NCBI GenBank assembly: GCA_016786725.1
Contig: JAEUVU010000019.1
Coordinates: forward strand, 124,001-188,000
Source: Ferruginibacter sp.
GTDB lineage: Bacteria > Bacteroidota > Bacteroidia > Chitinophagales > Chitinophagaceae
DNA: 64,000 bases
Reading direction: 5' to 3'
Under the pieces are notes generated by a model. It made no database searches. It worked only from the letters and a program-made list of their open reading frames with translations, and was not told the DNA's origin. Positions 1 to 7,722 of the stretch are shown one piece after another. Numbering within the stretch: position 1 is the first letter of the stretch; the number at the start of each line of letters is the position of its first letter. The position numbers and the translations under genes are program-made.

Positions 1-585
1 TTGAGGATTTACTGATTCAACCGACTTACGAATAACAGAATCGGCCAGTTTAACCAGCATCTCAATGTTGGTTTTTGAAGAATCAACAGCAGCCCCTTTT
101 TTTATTTTTTTTGTGGTATCAGGCAAAGGTTTTTCCATCTGGTAAGCCACATAGCCAAAACCTTTTTCAGGAGTTTTAAAACCTTTTACCCTTGCAAATT
201 TCACTACAGCCTCTTTACCCAATTCAACAATACCGATGGAATCTTTCGTCATATCATCGGCCTTTTTCTTTTTTATTTTCGCCTGGCGGGTTTCCTGGAA
301 GATGGGTTTTATTTTAAAAACCACGTAACGGCTGTCTTCAGTTATTACAGCGTTATAGCCACGTGCTATGGTTTTCTTTTCTAAGGTTGCTGCGTTTTGA
401 ATGATGAGCTCCCCATCTCCTTCCTGCGGGTTAATGGCATAAACAATATATTGCCCATCGTTGCTGATCAGTCTTTCGCCAACACTTCTCCATCCATCAT
501 AAACTGAATGGTCCAAAGGTTTTTTAACCTGTGCCGAAACATTGACGCCTGTAAATAATAATACAGGCAGAAGGAATTTCTTCAT
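1..585 (-). CDS. S9 family peptidase (prolyl oligopeptidase type), N-terminal part only
   Basis: The reading frame starts with ATG at 585 on the minus strand and runs open for 195 codons to the window edge, so the C-terminal catalytic part is missing. The first 18 or so residues (MKKFLLPVLLFTGVNVSAQ) form a signal peptide, so the protein is exported. The following segment (VYDGWRSVGERLISNDGQY, then alternating beta-like strands) resembles the N-terminal propeller of Bacteroidota S9 prolyl oligopeptidase-like hydrolases. The catalytic Ser-Asp-His triad would lie outside the window, so family membership rests on the N-terminus alone. It lies 57 bases downstream of trmH on the same strand and may be co-transcribed with it. 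A lysine-rich stretch (KIKKKKADD) near residues 105-115 is probably a loop insertion. Confidence 0.72.
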   Translation of the reverse strand, partial: MKKFLLPVLLFTGVNVSAQVKKPLDHSVYDGWRSVGERLISNDGQYIVYAINPQEGDGELIIQNAATLEKKTIARGYNAVITEDSRYVVFKIKPIFQETRQAKIKKKKADDMTKDSIGIVELGKEAVVKFARVKGFKTPEKGFGYVAYQMEKPLPDTTKKIKKGAAVDSSKTNIEMLVKLADSVIRKSVESVNPQ

Positions 586-642
586 ACATTTAATTTAGTG
601 GATAAAGTTATTGGAATTGAGGGAGAATAAACAGTCCGTTTG

Positions 643-1230
643 TCATTCTTCTAAAAATCCCCATTCGGTCCGGAGCGAAGCCAGTTTTTCGCCTTCAAGC
701 TTTGCTTTATCATAATGCCCGGCATTGTTTTTTTGCCTGAAAGCTTCATATAAACAAACCGCACAGGCTACAGAAATATTCAGCGATTTGATGATACCCA
801 CCTGCGGTATAATAAAATTTCCATCGGCCATAGCGATGATCTCTTCGCTGACGCCGCTGTGTTCGTTACCAAAAACGAGGCAAACCGGTTCAGTAAGATC
901 CAGATCATGTAATCCAACCGCATCGCTGCTTAAATGTGTGGTGTATATTTTTTTGAAATGCTTTCTTATTTCGGTAAAACATTCATCGGCATTGGTGAAT
1001 TGATGAATAGTTAACCATTTGGCTGCGCTGGATGAGCTTTTGGCGCCCCATTTTTTGTGCGGCGGGATTTTAGTGTTGAGAATGTAAATATCCTGTATGC
1101 CAACCGCATCGCAGGTCCGCATTACTGCAGATATGTTGTGCGGATCAAAAACATTTTCCAGCAGTACAGTAAGATCAGGCTGGCGTTTATTTAAAACTGA
1201 TGTAAGGCGTTCGTTTCTTTCGGGAGTCAT
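643..1230 (-). CDS. trmH: tRNA (guanosine(18)-2'-O)-methyltransferase TrmH (SpoU family)
   Basis: This 195-residue protein carries the SPOUT (alpha/beta knot) signature throughout. The N-terminus RxxRLTSVLNKRQPDLTVLLE and the motif-1 segment PHNISAVMRTCDAVG match TrmH closely. The C-terminal AdoMet-binding knot is present as VFGNEHSGVSEE and then IPQVGIIKSLNISVACA. TrmH methylates the 2'-OH of G18 in the tRNA D-loop. The catalytic arginine of motif 1 (R in VMRT) is present. The length is slightly short of the E. coli enzyme, mainly at the C-terminus. A second SpoU protein of a different subtype lies at 46368. It is probably co-transcribed with the downstream S9 peptidase. Confidence 0.9.
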   Translation of the reverse strand: MTPERNERLTSVLNKRQPDLTVLLENVFDPHNISAVMRTCDAVGIQDIYILNTKIPPHKKWGAKSSSSAAKWLTIHQFTNADECFTEIRKHFKKIYTTHLSSDAVGLHDLDLTEPVCLVFGNEHSGVSEEIIAMADGNFIIPQVGIIKSLNISVACAVCLYEAFRQKNNAGHYDKAKLEGEKLASLRTEWGFLEE

Positions 1231-1261
1231 GGGTGCAATTTAAATGATTTTGCTACGCAAA

Positions 1262-1405
1262 ATGTTTTACCACAAAGGACACAAAGGCACGAAGGCACAA
1301 AGGGTTTTTGTCTGTGACAAAAAAAGGTTTGCCACAGAGACACAGAAACAAGGAATTGAAAATTGTATTTTTTTGTGTTTCCCTGCCTCTGTGGCAATAA
1401 TATAT
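1262..1405. repeat. Intergenic palindromic repeat, 'CCACAGAGGCACAG' family, copy 1
   Basis: A run of CACAAAGGCACGAAGGCACAAAGG-like units (1262-1300) is followed by an inverted repeat. The left arm near 1330 reads TTGCCACAGAGACACAGAAA, and the right arm ending near 1403 reads the reverse complement of TTGCCACAGAGGCAGGGAAA. It separates the divergent genes trmH and the radical SAM gene. Related copies occur at 17911, 28530 and 36391. Confidence 0.8.
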
Positions 1406-1425
1406 CCCCAAAGGGAATAAAAGAA

Positions 1426-1433
1426 TATTTTTG
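1426..1433 (+). promoter_or_regulatory. Bacteroidota -7 promoter element for the radical SAM gene
   Basis: TATTTTTG matches TAnnTTTG and lies 17 bases before the TTG start codon at 1451. This implies a very short leader. I see no clear TTG box 19-20 bases further upstream. Confidence 0.5.
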
Positions 1434-1450
1434 CCCATAAACATCCCGAT

Positions 1451-3649
1451 TTGAGTACAGATACCTTTTTAATAACGCCGCCTTTCACGCAGTTGAATAC
1501 GCCTTATCCGGCTACAGCTTACCTCAAGGGTTTCCTAAATACAAAAGGAATCAGTTCTTTCCAGGCAGACCTGGGCATTGAAGTTACCGTTGCATTATTT
1601 TCAAAAACAGGCCTGCAAAATCTCTTTGCAGAAATTAATAACCGGCACAAAGAACATACTGCAAATGCTGCAAGAATAATTGCTTTGCAGGATGATTATA
1701 TAAATACCATTGATGCGGTGATGTTGTTTTTGCAGGGCAAGAGCCCCACCCTTGCACATTTGATTTGTAAAAGGGATTTTTTGCCAGAAGCAGAACGCTT
1801 TGCACAACTTGATGATCTTAAATGGGCTTTTGGCAATATGGGTACACAGGATAAAGCCAAACATATTGCTACGATGTATCTTGAAGACCTGAGCGATCTC
1901 ATCAAAGAAACCGTTGATGAGCATTTTGGTTTCAGCCGTTACGCCGAAAGGCTGGGAAGAAGCGCCAACAGTTTTGATGAGCTTTATCAAACTTTACAAC
2001 AGCCTTATACCTTCATAGATAAAATACTGATTGATATTTTAGAAAAGAAAATGGAAACTGTGCAACCCAGGCTTGTTGCGCTTTCTGTGCCTTTTCCGGG
2101 TAACTTGTACACATCATTTCGTTGTGCACAGTTCATTAAAAAAAATTACCCAAATGTAAAAGTAGTGATGGGTGGCGGCTTTGCCAATACAGAATTACGT
2201 TCACTTTCAGATGCCCGTGTATTTGAATTTTATGATTTTATTACGCTTGATGATGGTGAGGCACCGCTTGAGATTTTACTACAACATATTAAAGGAGAAA
2301 AGAAAGTTGATGAATTAAAGCGGACTTTTACCTTGATTGACGGCAAAGTAACGTATATCAATAACACAGCCTGCACCGATTACAAACAAGGCCAGGTTGG
2401 CACACCAGACTACAGCGATTTTTATTTAGATAAATACATTTCTGCAATCGAAGTAATAAACCCCATGCACAGTTTGTGGAGTGACGGGCGGTGGAACAAA
2501 CTTACTATGGCACATGGTTGTTACTGGGGTAAATGCACTTTCTGCGATATCAGTTTAGATTATATAAAAAATTACGAGCCCATCACGGCATCATTACTCT
2601 GCGACCGCATGGAAGAAATGATAGCACAAACCGGGCAAAATGGTTTTCACTTTGTAGATGAAGCCGCACCACCGGCTTTAATGCGTGCTTTGGCCATTGA
2701 GATCATCCGCAGAAAATTAACGGTAAGCTGGTGGGCCAATGTGCGTTTTGAAAAGAGTTTTTCAAGAGACCTTTGTATTTTATTAAAAGCATCGGGCTGC
2801 ATTGCAGTGTCAGGCGGACTGGAAGTGGCATCTGACCGGTTGCTGAACCTGATACAAAAAGGTATTACAGTGTCACAGGTTGCCAAAGTGAATAAACATT
2901 TTACCGAAGCCGGCATTATGGTGCATGCTTACCTGATGTATGGCTTCCCAACGCAAACCGCACAGGAAACCATTGATTCATTAGAAATGGTGCGGCAGCT
3001 GTTTGAAACAGGTGTTTTACAATCTGCATTCTGGCATTTATTTACCATGACGGCTCATAGCCCTGTTGGTTTACAACCTGAAAAGTATAAAGTAGAAAAA
3101 GTAAATAATGTTATTGGCACATTTGCCAACAACGATATTGAGCATATTGACCCAACCGGCGCCGATCATGAAAGTTTTAGTTTTGGTTTAAAAAAATCAC
3201 TGCTTAATTACATGCACGGAGCCTGCTTTGATTATCCGTTGCAGAAATGGTTCGATCAGAAAGTACCAAGAACGACAATACCTCCTGACTATATTCTTAA
3301 AGCAATTGAAGAACACGAAATTGTGAATTCAAATCCGAACACTAAAGTTGTTTTCCTGGGCAATCAGCCCAAAACAGAAACCATCATCAAAAGCAAAAAA
3401 GGCAACCAGTGGGAATTGCTGTCGCTCAGTTTTGAAACAAAAAAAGAAACCATCAATATTAAAGTTGATAAAGCGCCTGGCGAATGGCTGGCTGGCATTT
3501 TACAACGCCTTTCTGTTTCAAACCCAAAAACATTAACCCTGCAGGAAATAAAAGCTGATTATGAAAATGCAGGCCTGGAAGATTTTGAATTGTTTTGGGA
3601 TAATAAGCCAGTGAATGGATTATGGAAGGCGGGGTTGTTGCAGTTGTAA
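1451..3649 (+). CDS. B12-binding-domain-type radical SAM protein
   Basis: This 732-residue protein has the layout of the B12-binding-domain radical SAM group. An N-terminal domain with a Rossmann-like segment (residues about 210-280, VVMGGGFANTE) is followed by a radical SAM core. The cluster ligands appear as C357, C362 and C365 in GCYWGKCTFCDIS. That spacing is CX4CX2C, not the canonical CX3CX2C. The cobalamin motif DxHxxG is not visible, so B12 binding is uncertain. Later core motifs include SGGLEVASDRLLNLIQKG and AYLMYGFPTQT. The C-terminal ~200 residues are unassigned. The start is TTG at 1451, because no in-frame ATG precedes the conserved N-terminus and a -7 promoter box sits just upstream. 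The substrate is unknown. Confidence 0.78.
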   Translation: MSTDTFLITPPFTQLNTPYPATAYLKGFLNTKGISSFQADLGIEVTVALFSKTGLQNLFAEINNRHKEHTANAARIIALQDDYINTIDAVMLFLQGKSPTLAHLICKRDFLPEAERFAQLDDLKWAFGNMGTQDKAKHIATMYLEDLSDLIKETVDEHFGFSRYAERLGRSANSFDELYQTLQQPYTFIDKILIDILEKKMETVQPRLVALSVPFPGNLYTSFRCAQFIKKNYPNVKVVMGGGFANTELRSLSDARVFEFYDFITLDDGEAPLEILLQHIKGEKKVDELKRTFTLIDGKVTYINNTACTDYKQGQVGTPDYSDFYLDKYISAIEVINPMHSLWSDGRWNKLTMAHGCYWGKCTFCDISLDYIKNYEPITASLLCDRMEEMIAQTGQNGFHFVDEAAPPALMRALAIEIIRRKLTVSWWANVRFEKSFSRDLCILLKASGCIAVSGGLEVASDRLLNLIQKGITVSQVAKVNKHFTEAGIMVHAYLMYGFPTQTAQETIDSLEMVRQLFETGVLQSAFWHLFTMTAHSPVGLQPEKYKVEKVNNVIGTFANNDIEHIDPTGADHESFSFGLKKSLLNYMHGACFDYPLQKWFDQKVPRTTIPPDYILKAIEEHEIVNSNPNTKVVFLGNQPKTETIIKSKKGNQWELLSLSFETKKETINIKVDKAPGEWLAGILQRLSVSNPKTLTLQEIKADYENAGLEDFELFWDNKPVNGLWKAGLLQL

Positions 3650-3667
3650 TTTTATTTTATAAATTTG
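3638..3667 (+). promoter_or_regulatory. Bacteroidota promoter for tRNA-Pro
   Basis: TTG at 3638-3640 is followed after 19 bases by TAAATTTG at 3660-3667, an exact match to TTG-N19-TAnnTTTG. The mature tRNA begins 16 bases downstream. The -33 box lies inside the last codons of the radical SAM gene. Confidence 0.7.
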
Positions 3668-3682
3668 ACGATATGCATTTTT

Positions 3683-3756
3683 CGGGATGTAGCGCAGCCC
3701 GGTAGCGCACTTCGTTCGGGACGAAGGGGCCGCTGGTTCGAATCCAGTCATCCCGA
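3683..3756 (+). tRNA. tRNA-Pro (anticodon CGG)
   Basis: A cloverleaf folds by eye. The acceptor stem CGGGATG pairs with CATCCCG. The D arm has GCGC/GCGC. The anticodon stem CTTCG pairs with CGAAG around the loop TTCGGGA, giving anticodon CGG at 3717-3719, which reads CCG proline codons. The T arm has GCTGG/CCAGT with loop TTCGAAT. The discriminator base is A at 3756 and CCA is not encoded. The total is 74 bases with no intron. It lies 33 bases after the radical SAM gene and has its own promoter. Confidence 0.95.
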
Positions 3757-3774
3757 CTATAACATTATACTTAA

Positions 3775-4587
3775 TTATTTTTTAGGATACAGTTTCGCAA
3801 TAAATTTTTTATCCGCTTCCGATAAAACCACATTCGACTCAATTGTAAAATCCCCAATTGTAAGTTCTTCCGGCACTTCGTACATCATGATGGATTTTTT
3901 ATCCAGCTTGTTTGCCCGGATTTCACTCTTGTCGTATTTGGAAAATACCTGTTCATCAACTTCTCTTTTCGTCCAGTCATTTGTTTGTTTATAGTATGCA
4001 TACACCGCTTTTTTATTCCAGGGTATGCCATTATCAGGGCGCTCATGCTCATGAATGCACCCCAGTGTATGCCCGAATTCGTGCAGCACCACCCGGCTGT
4101 ATTCTTCATCATCACCTTTAGGCGTTAACCAGCCCAGGTTCATGGTGGGCAGGGTTTTGTCTTCCGATAATATATCGGTGCCCAGCAAACTCCACGAACC
4201 ATCATTTTTGTCAAAGGCAATCCGAACGTCGCCGGGCTTTTTGCGGGGCGTAAAATCAAACTCTATATTGGCATAATTCATCCAGGTTTTTGCATGCCTG
4301 ATCACACGGTCACGCACTTCCTTTTTTCCTCCTAAAAAAGATACCGTAATCCTCCTGCCGGCTTCCCATTCCTTGCTTCTCTCCGAAGCCATCCGGGAAA
4401 GTGCCGTAAAATGTGCCGGCTTTTTAACCAGGTTTTTCCTGGCATAATCCTCCAGTATAGACATATCAGCCTTTGAAACTCCCCGCAGATTGGAGGGTTT
4501 TTCGAGGAAAGAATTTTTAAGATCCTTAATTGACCGGTGGTGAGAAACACGGCATTCACGGCAGTAATAGAAATCTGATATTTTCAT
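3775..4587 (-). CDS. Metzincin-type zinc metalloprotease (astacin-like)
   Basis: This 270-residue protein has the full metzincin zinc site HExxHxxGxxHE at residues 169-180 (HEFGHTLGCIHE). A Met-turn follows at 232-236 (SIMMY), with the distant tyrosine typical of astacins. The region from about 78 to 270 therefore looks like a complete catalytic domain. No signal peptide is visible. The N-terminus instead begins MKISDFYYCRECRVSHH, with a CxxC pair and two histidines that could bind metal or disulfide-bond. Most astacins are secreted zymogens, so a leaderless form is odd. It could be cytoplasmic or exported without a classical signal. It is transcribed towards the tRNA gene, and its stop is 19 bases from the tRNA 3' end. 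Confidence 0.82.
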   Translation of the reverse strand: MKISDFYYCRECRVSHHRSIKDLKNSFLEKPSNLRGVSKADMSILEDYARKNLVKKPAHFTALSRMASERSKEWEAGRRITVSFLGGKKEVRDRVIRHAKTWMNYANIEFDFTPRKKPGDVRIAFDKNDGSWSLLGTDILSEDKTLPTMNLGWLTPKGDDEEYSRVVLHEFGHTLGCIHEHERPDNGIPWNKKAVYAYYKQTNDWTKREVDEQVFSKYDKSEIRANKLDKKSIMMYEVPEELTIGDFTIESNVVLSEADKKFIAKLYPKK

Positions 4588-4905
4588 AAACGGCTTTTTG
4601 GAGATTAAACAAAGGTTTATGAAATGTATGATAAATAATCTTTAAATGCAATACTGGAATTCATTTTATTTGCCGAAAAGACGGAATTAATCAAACGCCA
4701 TATCGTCTGCTATTTTCTGCCTGTTTTTTTGTACTTGTATGTTTTATTTTCAAAAATGAAACATTTTAAAATTAAAATGAAACAAATTAGCTAAACCTGA
4801 AACAACTTAAAAATAATATGCAACAAGTGTGAATGGCCTCTGGCAAACCTCCGATACAAATTGTATATTTATTCCGGCTATTTTTAAACACCAAAATTAA
4901 AAAAA
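4588..4905. other. 318-base intergenic region between divergent genes
   Basis: This AT-rich stretch separates the metzincin (minus) from the PKD lipoprotein (plus). No gene is visible. It holds three phased TGAAACA direct repeats (4757-4804). A weak TATATTTA -7-like element sits about 40 bases before the lipoprotein start. Confidence 0.6.
4757..4804 (+). promoter_or_regulatory. Three phased TGAAACA direct repeats
   Basis: TGAAACA occurs at 4757-4763, 4778-4784 and 4798-4804. The spacings are 21 and 20 bases, about two helical turns, so all three copies face the same side of the DNA. This is the arrangement expected for an array of activator or repressor sites. No known regulator is assigned. 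The nearest genes are the PKD lipoprotein (100 bases downstream) and the metzincin (170 bases the other way). Confidence 0.35.
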
Positions 4906-5325
4906 ATGAAAAAGCTTATAACAATTCTGTCAATTGGTGCTTTTCTGTTCACCAGTTGCAAAAAAGAATCTACTGCCGATTATACACCACTTAATAATGA
5001 TGCTGCAGGCAGCAATGCATCTTCATTAAAGGCCGTTACGGGAAACAATGAACTGCAGCCTACCGGCGTGAGTTTCATATACAAAGTGCCCGACCCTAAC
5101 AACATTTTTGAAAAACAGAAAATTTATTTGCGCAGCTATGCTCCTGGCGCTGTTAGTTATGCCTGGAATTTTGGAAATGGCACAAAATCAACGCTGGCCA
5201 ACCCGGTAATTGATTATATCATGCATGGGTACTACAATATTACACTTACGGTAACATACGGCGATGGCCGCACCGCCTCTGCAACAAATGAGATATTAAT
5301 ATTGTGTAACTTCCTTGGACATTAA
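4906..5325 (+). CDS. PKD-domain lipoprotein
   Basis: This 139-residue protein starts with a lipoprotein signal (MKKLITILSIGAFLFTSCKK), with the lipobox cysteine at residue 18. The C-terminal half is one PKD-like beta-sandwich, with YAWNFGNGTKSTLANP and then YYNITLTVTYGDG as the core strands. PKD domains usually mediate protein or polysaccharide contact on the cell surface. There is no catalytic domain and no T9SS sorting tail, so it probably stays lipid-anchored in the envelope. It is monocistronic: a long AT-rich leader region precedes it and a strong terminator follows 17 bases after the stop. Confidence 0.78.
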   Translation: MKKLITILSIGAFLFTSCKKESTADYTPLNNDAAGSNASSLKAVTGNNELQPTGVSFIYKVPDPNNIFEKQKIYLRSYAPGAVSYAWNFGNGTKSTLANPVIDYIMHGYYNITLTVTYGDGRTASATNEILILCNFLGH

Positions 5326-5342
5326 TATCTGTCAATAAAAAA

Positions 5343-5374
5343 AATAAGGCTGTTTTTTCAGCCTTATTTTTTTG
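5343..5374 (+). terminator. Rho-independent terminator after the PKD lipoprotein
   Basis: AATAAGGCTG and CAGCCTTATT form a 10-bp stem around a TTTTTT loop, followed by a T-run. The A-run on the other side lets it work in both directions. Confidence 0.85.
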
Positions 5375-5385
5375 TTTTAATTTAT

Positions 5386-5414
5386 TTGCCACTTTGTTGC
5401 AAATTTGTATTTTG
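5386..5414 (+). promoter_or_regulatory. Probable promoter of the small secreted protein/Fur-like pair
   Basis: TTG at 5386-5388, 19 bases, then TATTTTG at 5408-5414. The -7 box is one base shorter than TAnnTTTG. The predicted start of transcription is about a dozen bases before the TTG codon at 5433. Confidence 0.45.
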
Positions 5415-5432
5415 CAGTTAAACAACTGATAA

Positions 5433-5789
5433 TTGTTCCGGAGTAAAACAACACGATCCCAGGCGGCGCTCTTTTTACTGCTGCTCTTGTTATGCACCAG
5501 TGTGCCTAAGCGTGTTGTTCATCTAATGCTGGGCGGTCATGAAAAAACAGCTCTTCACCAGCAACCGGGGGATCGGGATCATCTGGACAAAGCCGGTTAT
5601 GATTGTGATTGTAACTTGTTTGTATCTACCTCCCCTTTTACATATTTCCTTTCGCCGGTAATTACGCCCGGCGTTGTATTACAAGCAAGCCTCATTGTAA
5701 ATTATTTACAGCCGGGCACACAAAGCAATCATCATTTTTCCTTTACCCTGCGTGGCCCGCCACCTAACCTGCTCCCTGCCTTCGGGTAA
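5433..5789 (+). CDS. Small exported or membrane protein of unknown function, upstream of a Fur-like regulator
   Basis: This 118-residue protein starts with TTG at 5433, just after a promoter-like sequence. An N-terminal hydrophobic segment (about residues 11-22, AALFLLLLLLCTS) looks like a signal peptide or membrane anchor. The remainder is short and contains H31, H36, H42 and H50, a CDC pair near 59-61, and a second hydrophobic part (about 69-93). I do not recognise a family. The scattered His and Cys residues and the metal-regulator gene downstream suggest a role linked to metal handling, but this is only inference. The next gene starts 151 bases further on the same strand. Confidence 0.55.
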   Translation: MFRSKTTRSQAALFLLLLLLCTSVPKRVVHLMLGGHEKTALHQQPGDRDHLDKAGYDCDCNLFVSTSPFTYFLSPVITPGVVLQASLIVNYLQPGTQSNHHFSFTLRGPPPNLLPAFG

Positions 5790-5940
5790 AATCTAATCAT
5801 CAAACGTGTAATTAACTTTTGCATTGCAGGTTAACTCCTGTAACTATCTGGCTGCTGCTGAGGCACCAGCCGTTAAGCAAAATTAATGTACATCATTATT
5901 ACAGTTTTTAAGTAACTGCTGGCGGTAAAAAACACTTTCC

Positions 5941-6390
5941 ATGACAGATGCTGCAATAACCGAAATTCTAAAAAATAAAGGTATATATGTAACCACTACC
6001 CGGGTAAAGGTTTACCGGATTATGCTGGAACAGCGGGTGCCTGTAAATGCGGCTCAAATACATAAAATTTCGGCGCCCCAACTCGACCGGGTATCTGTTT
6101 ACAGGGCCCTGCAGGTTTTTGTTCAAAAGGGTATTATCAGCACACTCCCCAGATCCAAAGGCTGGCCCCTATACCTGCTCAAAAAAAGCAACCTGCCCAA
6201 TGACCCGGTAAAACCCGGCGATATTAATATATATTTCACCTGCAGCAGCTGCGGCAGGTTAACAACTCAAAAGGCATATGCATTAAACACCCAGTTGGTT
6301 CCCGCCAACTACATTGTAAACCGCTGCCAGGTGATATTAGAAGGTATTTGTACCAGTTGCCAGGAATCCGGTGACCGGGAGCTTTCTTAA
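5941..6390 (+). CDS. Fur-family transcriptional regulator, atypical sensor site
   Basis: This 149-residue protein has the Fur winged helix in residues 1-80 (TTTRVKVYRIMLEQ and then DRVSVYRALQVFVQKGIIS). A C-terminal dimerisation domain has two CxxC pairs, C101/C104 and C137/C140, the usual structural zinc site. Canonical Fur, Zur and PerR proteins have a His-rich element just before the first CxxC. Here it reads DINIYFTC and holds no histidine; H41 is the only His in the protein. Metal sensing must therefore differ or be absent. It is likely part of a unit with the small exported protein at 5433. The next gene follows after 37 bases. Confidence 0.82.
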   Translation: MTDAAITEILKNKGIYVTTTRVKVYRIMLEQRVPVNAAQIHKISAPQLDRVSVYRALQVFVQKGIISTLPRSKGWPLYLLKKSNLPNDPVKPGDINIYFTCSSCGRLTTQKAYALNTQLVPANYIVNRCQVILEGICTSCQESGDRELS

Positions 6391-6427
6391 GGCATACTTT
6401 ATTATTCCCGTTTTTCAGTAATTTACG

Positions 6428-7072
6428 ATGGTATTAACACTAATTAACGTGAGAACCCAACTTAAAAAAGACGAAAAAATTTTACTTATAACAAGGCAGC
6501 ATTGGCTCAGGTTAGTATTGCCCTTTTTTGCCTGGATATTACTGACCGTATTGCTGATCTGGTGGCTTAACAATACTACCGCCTGGATCATCATTTTATT
6601 AACAGCGCTTTACCCGCTGTATGAATATATTAACTGGCGGCACAACCTTTGGTCGGTTACCAACCTGCGTATTATTGATGAAACCGGATTTTTTACACGC
6701 TACTCCAAAGAAAGCCCGCTTGATAAAATAAATAATGTGGAGTACGATCAAAGTATTTGGGGGCGCATATTTGGCTTTGGCAATGTAGATATTCAAACTG
6801 CTGCCGAAATGGGCGAAACAAAATATATGCTCATCCATCATCCCAAATTACTGAAAGACACCATCACCCACGCACAGGAAGAATACAAAAAAAACCAGTT
6901 AACCAACCAGGCAAACCAGCTTGCCGAAGCCATTGCCAGAACCAATGCAGGCACAAAACCATCACAGCAGATGATTGCAGATGAACTGGATAAATTGTTT
7001 TCGCTGCTGCAGAAGGGCGCCATTACCCAGGAGGAATATGTGGCGCAGAAACAAAAGCTGCTGGGAGGTTAA
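6428..7072 (+). CDS. Membrane protein with bacterial PH domain and C-terminal SHOCT domain
   Basis: This 214-residue protein has two membrane helices at about 28-48 and 50-66. They are followed by a bacterial PH-like domain of the YdbS/DUF304 type (WSVTNLRIIDETGFFTRYSKESPLDKINNVEYDQS to about 135). A predicted helical linker comes next. The last 30 residues (DELDKLFSLLQKGAITQEEYVAQKQKLL) form a SHOCT module, a short oligomerisation motif. The role of such proteins is unknown; some sit in operons for membrane stress or secretion. It follows the Fur-like gene closely and may be read from the same promoter. Confidence 0.83.
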   Translation: MVLTLINVRTQLKKDEKILLITRQHWLRLVLPFFAWILLTVLLIWWLNNTTAWIIILLTALYPLYEYINWRHNLWSVTNLRIIDETGFFTRYSKESPLDKINNVEYDQSIWGRIFGFGNVDIQTAAEMGETKYMLIHHPKLLKDTITHAQEEYKKNQLTNQANQLAEAIARTNAGTKPSQQMIADELDKLFSLLQKGAITQEEYVAQKQKLLGG

Positions 7073-7223
7073 GTTCATACCCCGGCAGCAAACGATGGTT
7101 AGCCTGCGATGCGTAAAAAAATACTGGAGCAGTATTACAAATTTAAAAACTGTATGAGCCTTGCCTGAATTTTAAAATCTTTATTTAGGTTAAAAGACAA
7201 TTCCACCAATTAATAATAAAAAA

Positions 7224-7631
7224 ATGAAACACAAAATCGGCTCTAAAGAAAAGCCTATGCTGTTAAAAACACCTCCTTTAACATCCGAATTTACAATGCA
7301 TCCCGATGAAAAAGACGGCAGGGAAATACTGGTTTGTACCGTTGGTAAAACTGTTTTGCATTACGATGCCCGGATACTGGACGATATGCATGACATGCTT
7401 AAAAAGCATAAAGACTGGATGGAACTTGGCAGCGCTGATGAACAGAAACCTGCAAAAGAAGGAACTGTTGAAGCCTGGGGGCGATCAGACAAAAACCCCA
7501 TTGGCGGCTGGTATGGTTTAAAAAAGGGTTTACGTGGACGTGTGGGTATGTACATACCACCACTATTGGAAAAACTGGGACTTGCTGAAGTTACCCACGA
7601 TGCCAAAGGAAATAAAATGAGGGCTAAATAA
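7224..7631 (+). CDS. Conserved small soluble protein, function unknown
   Basis: This 135-residue protein has no signal peptide or membrane segment. It is hydrophilic, with a lysine-rich C-terminus (DAKGNKMRAK). Recognisable segments are KPMLLKTPPLTSEFTM near the start and KNPIGGWYGLKKGLRGRVGMYIPPLLEKLGL towards the end. It looks like a single small domain. I do not recognise a characterised family. It lies 151 bases after the PH/SHOCT gene and is followed within 20 bases by a hairpin terminator. The ATG at 7224 is preceded by an A-rich leader, as usual here. Confidence 0.7.
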   Translation: MKHKIGSKEKPMLLKTPPLTSEFTMHPDEKDGREILVCTVGKTVLHYDARILDDMHDMLKKHKDWMELGSADEQKPAKEGTVEAWGRSDKNPIGGWYGLKKGLRGRVGMYIPPLLEKLGLAEVTHDAKGNKMRAK

Positions 7632-7648
7632 GTAAGTAAGTAGTATCA

Positions 7649-7672
7649 AAGGCCCGTTCGCAACCGGGCCTT
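7649..7672 (+). terminator. Hairpin after the gene at 7224
   Basis: AAGGCCCG and CGGGCCTT pair around an 8-base loop. The T-run is weak (TTATTACAT), so termination may be partial. Confidence 0.6.
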
Positions 7673-7688
7673 ATTACATGGCATTTAG

Positions 7689-7716
7689 TTGCCTGGCAAA
7701 AATATTTTTTATCTTG
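7689..7716 (+). promoter_or_regulatory. Probable promoter of the DUF1905 gene
   Basis: TTG at 7689-7691 is followed after 18 bases by TATCTTG at 7710-7716, close to TAnnTTTG. The preferred ATG at 7723 would then be at or next to the start of transcription, giving a leaderless or near-leaderless message. Confidence 0.4.
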
Positions 7717-7722
7717 TACCTG

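Noticed and set aside
3665..3994. Open frame crossing the tRNA gene on the plus strand
   Set aside because: It runs through tRNA-Pro and then antisense to the metzincin end; the tRNA cloverleaf and the metzincin motifs explain the region.
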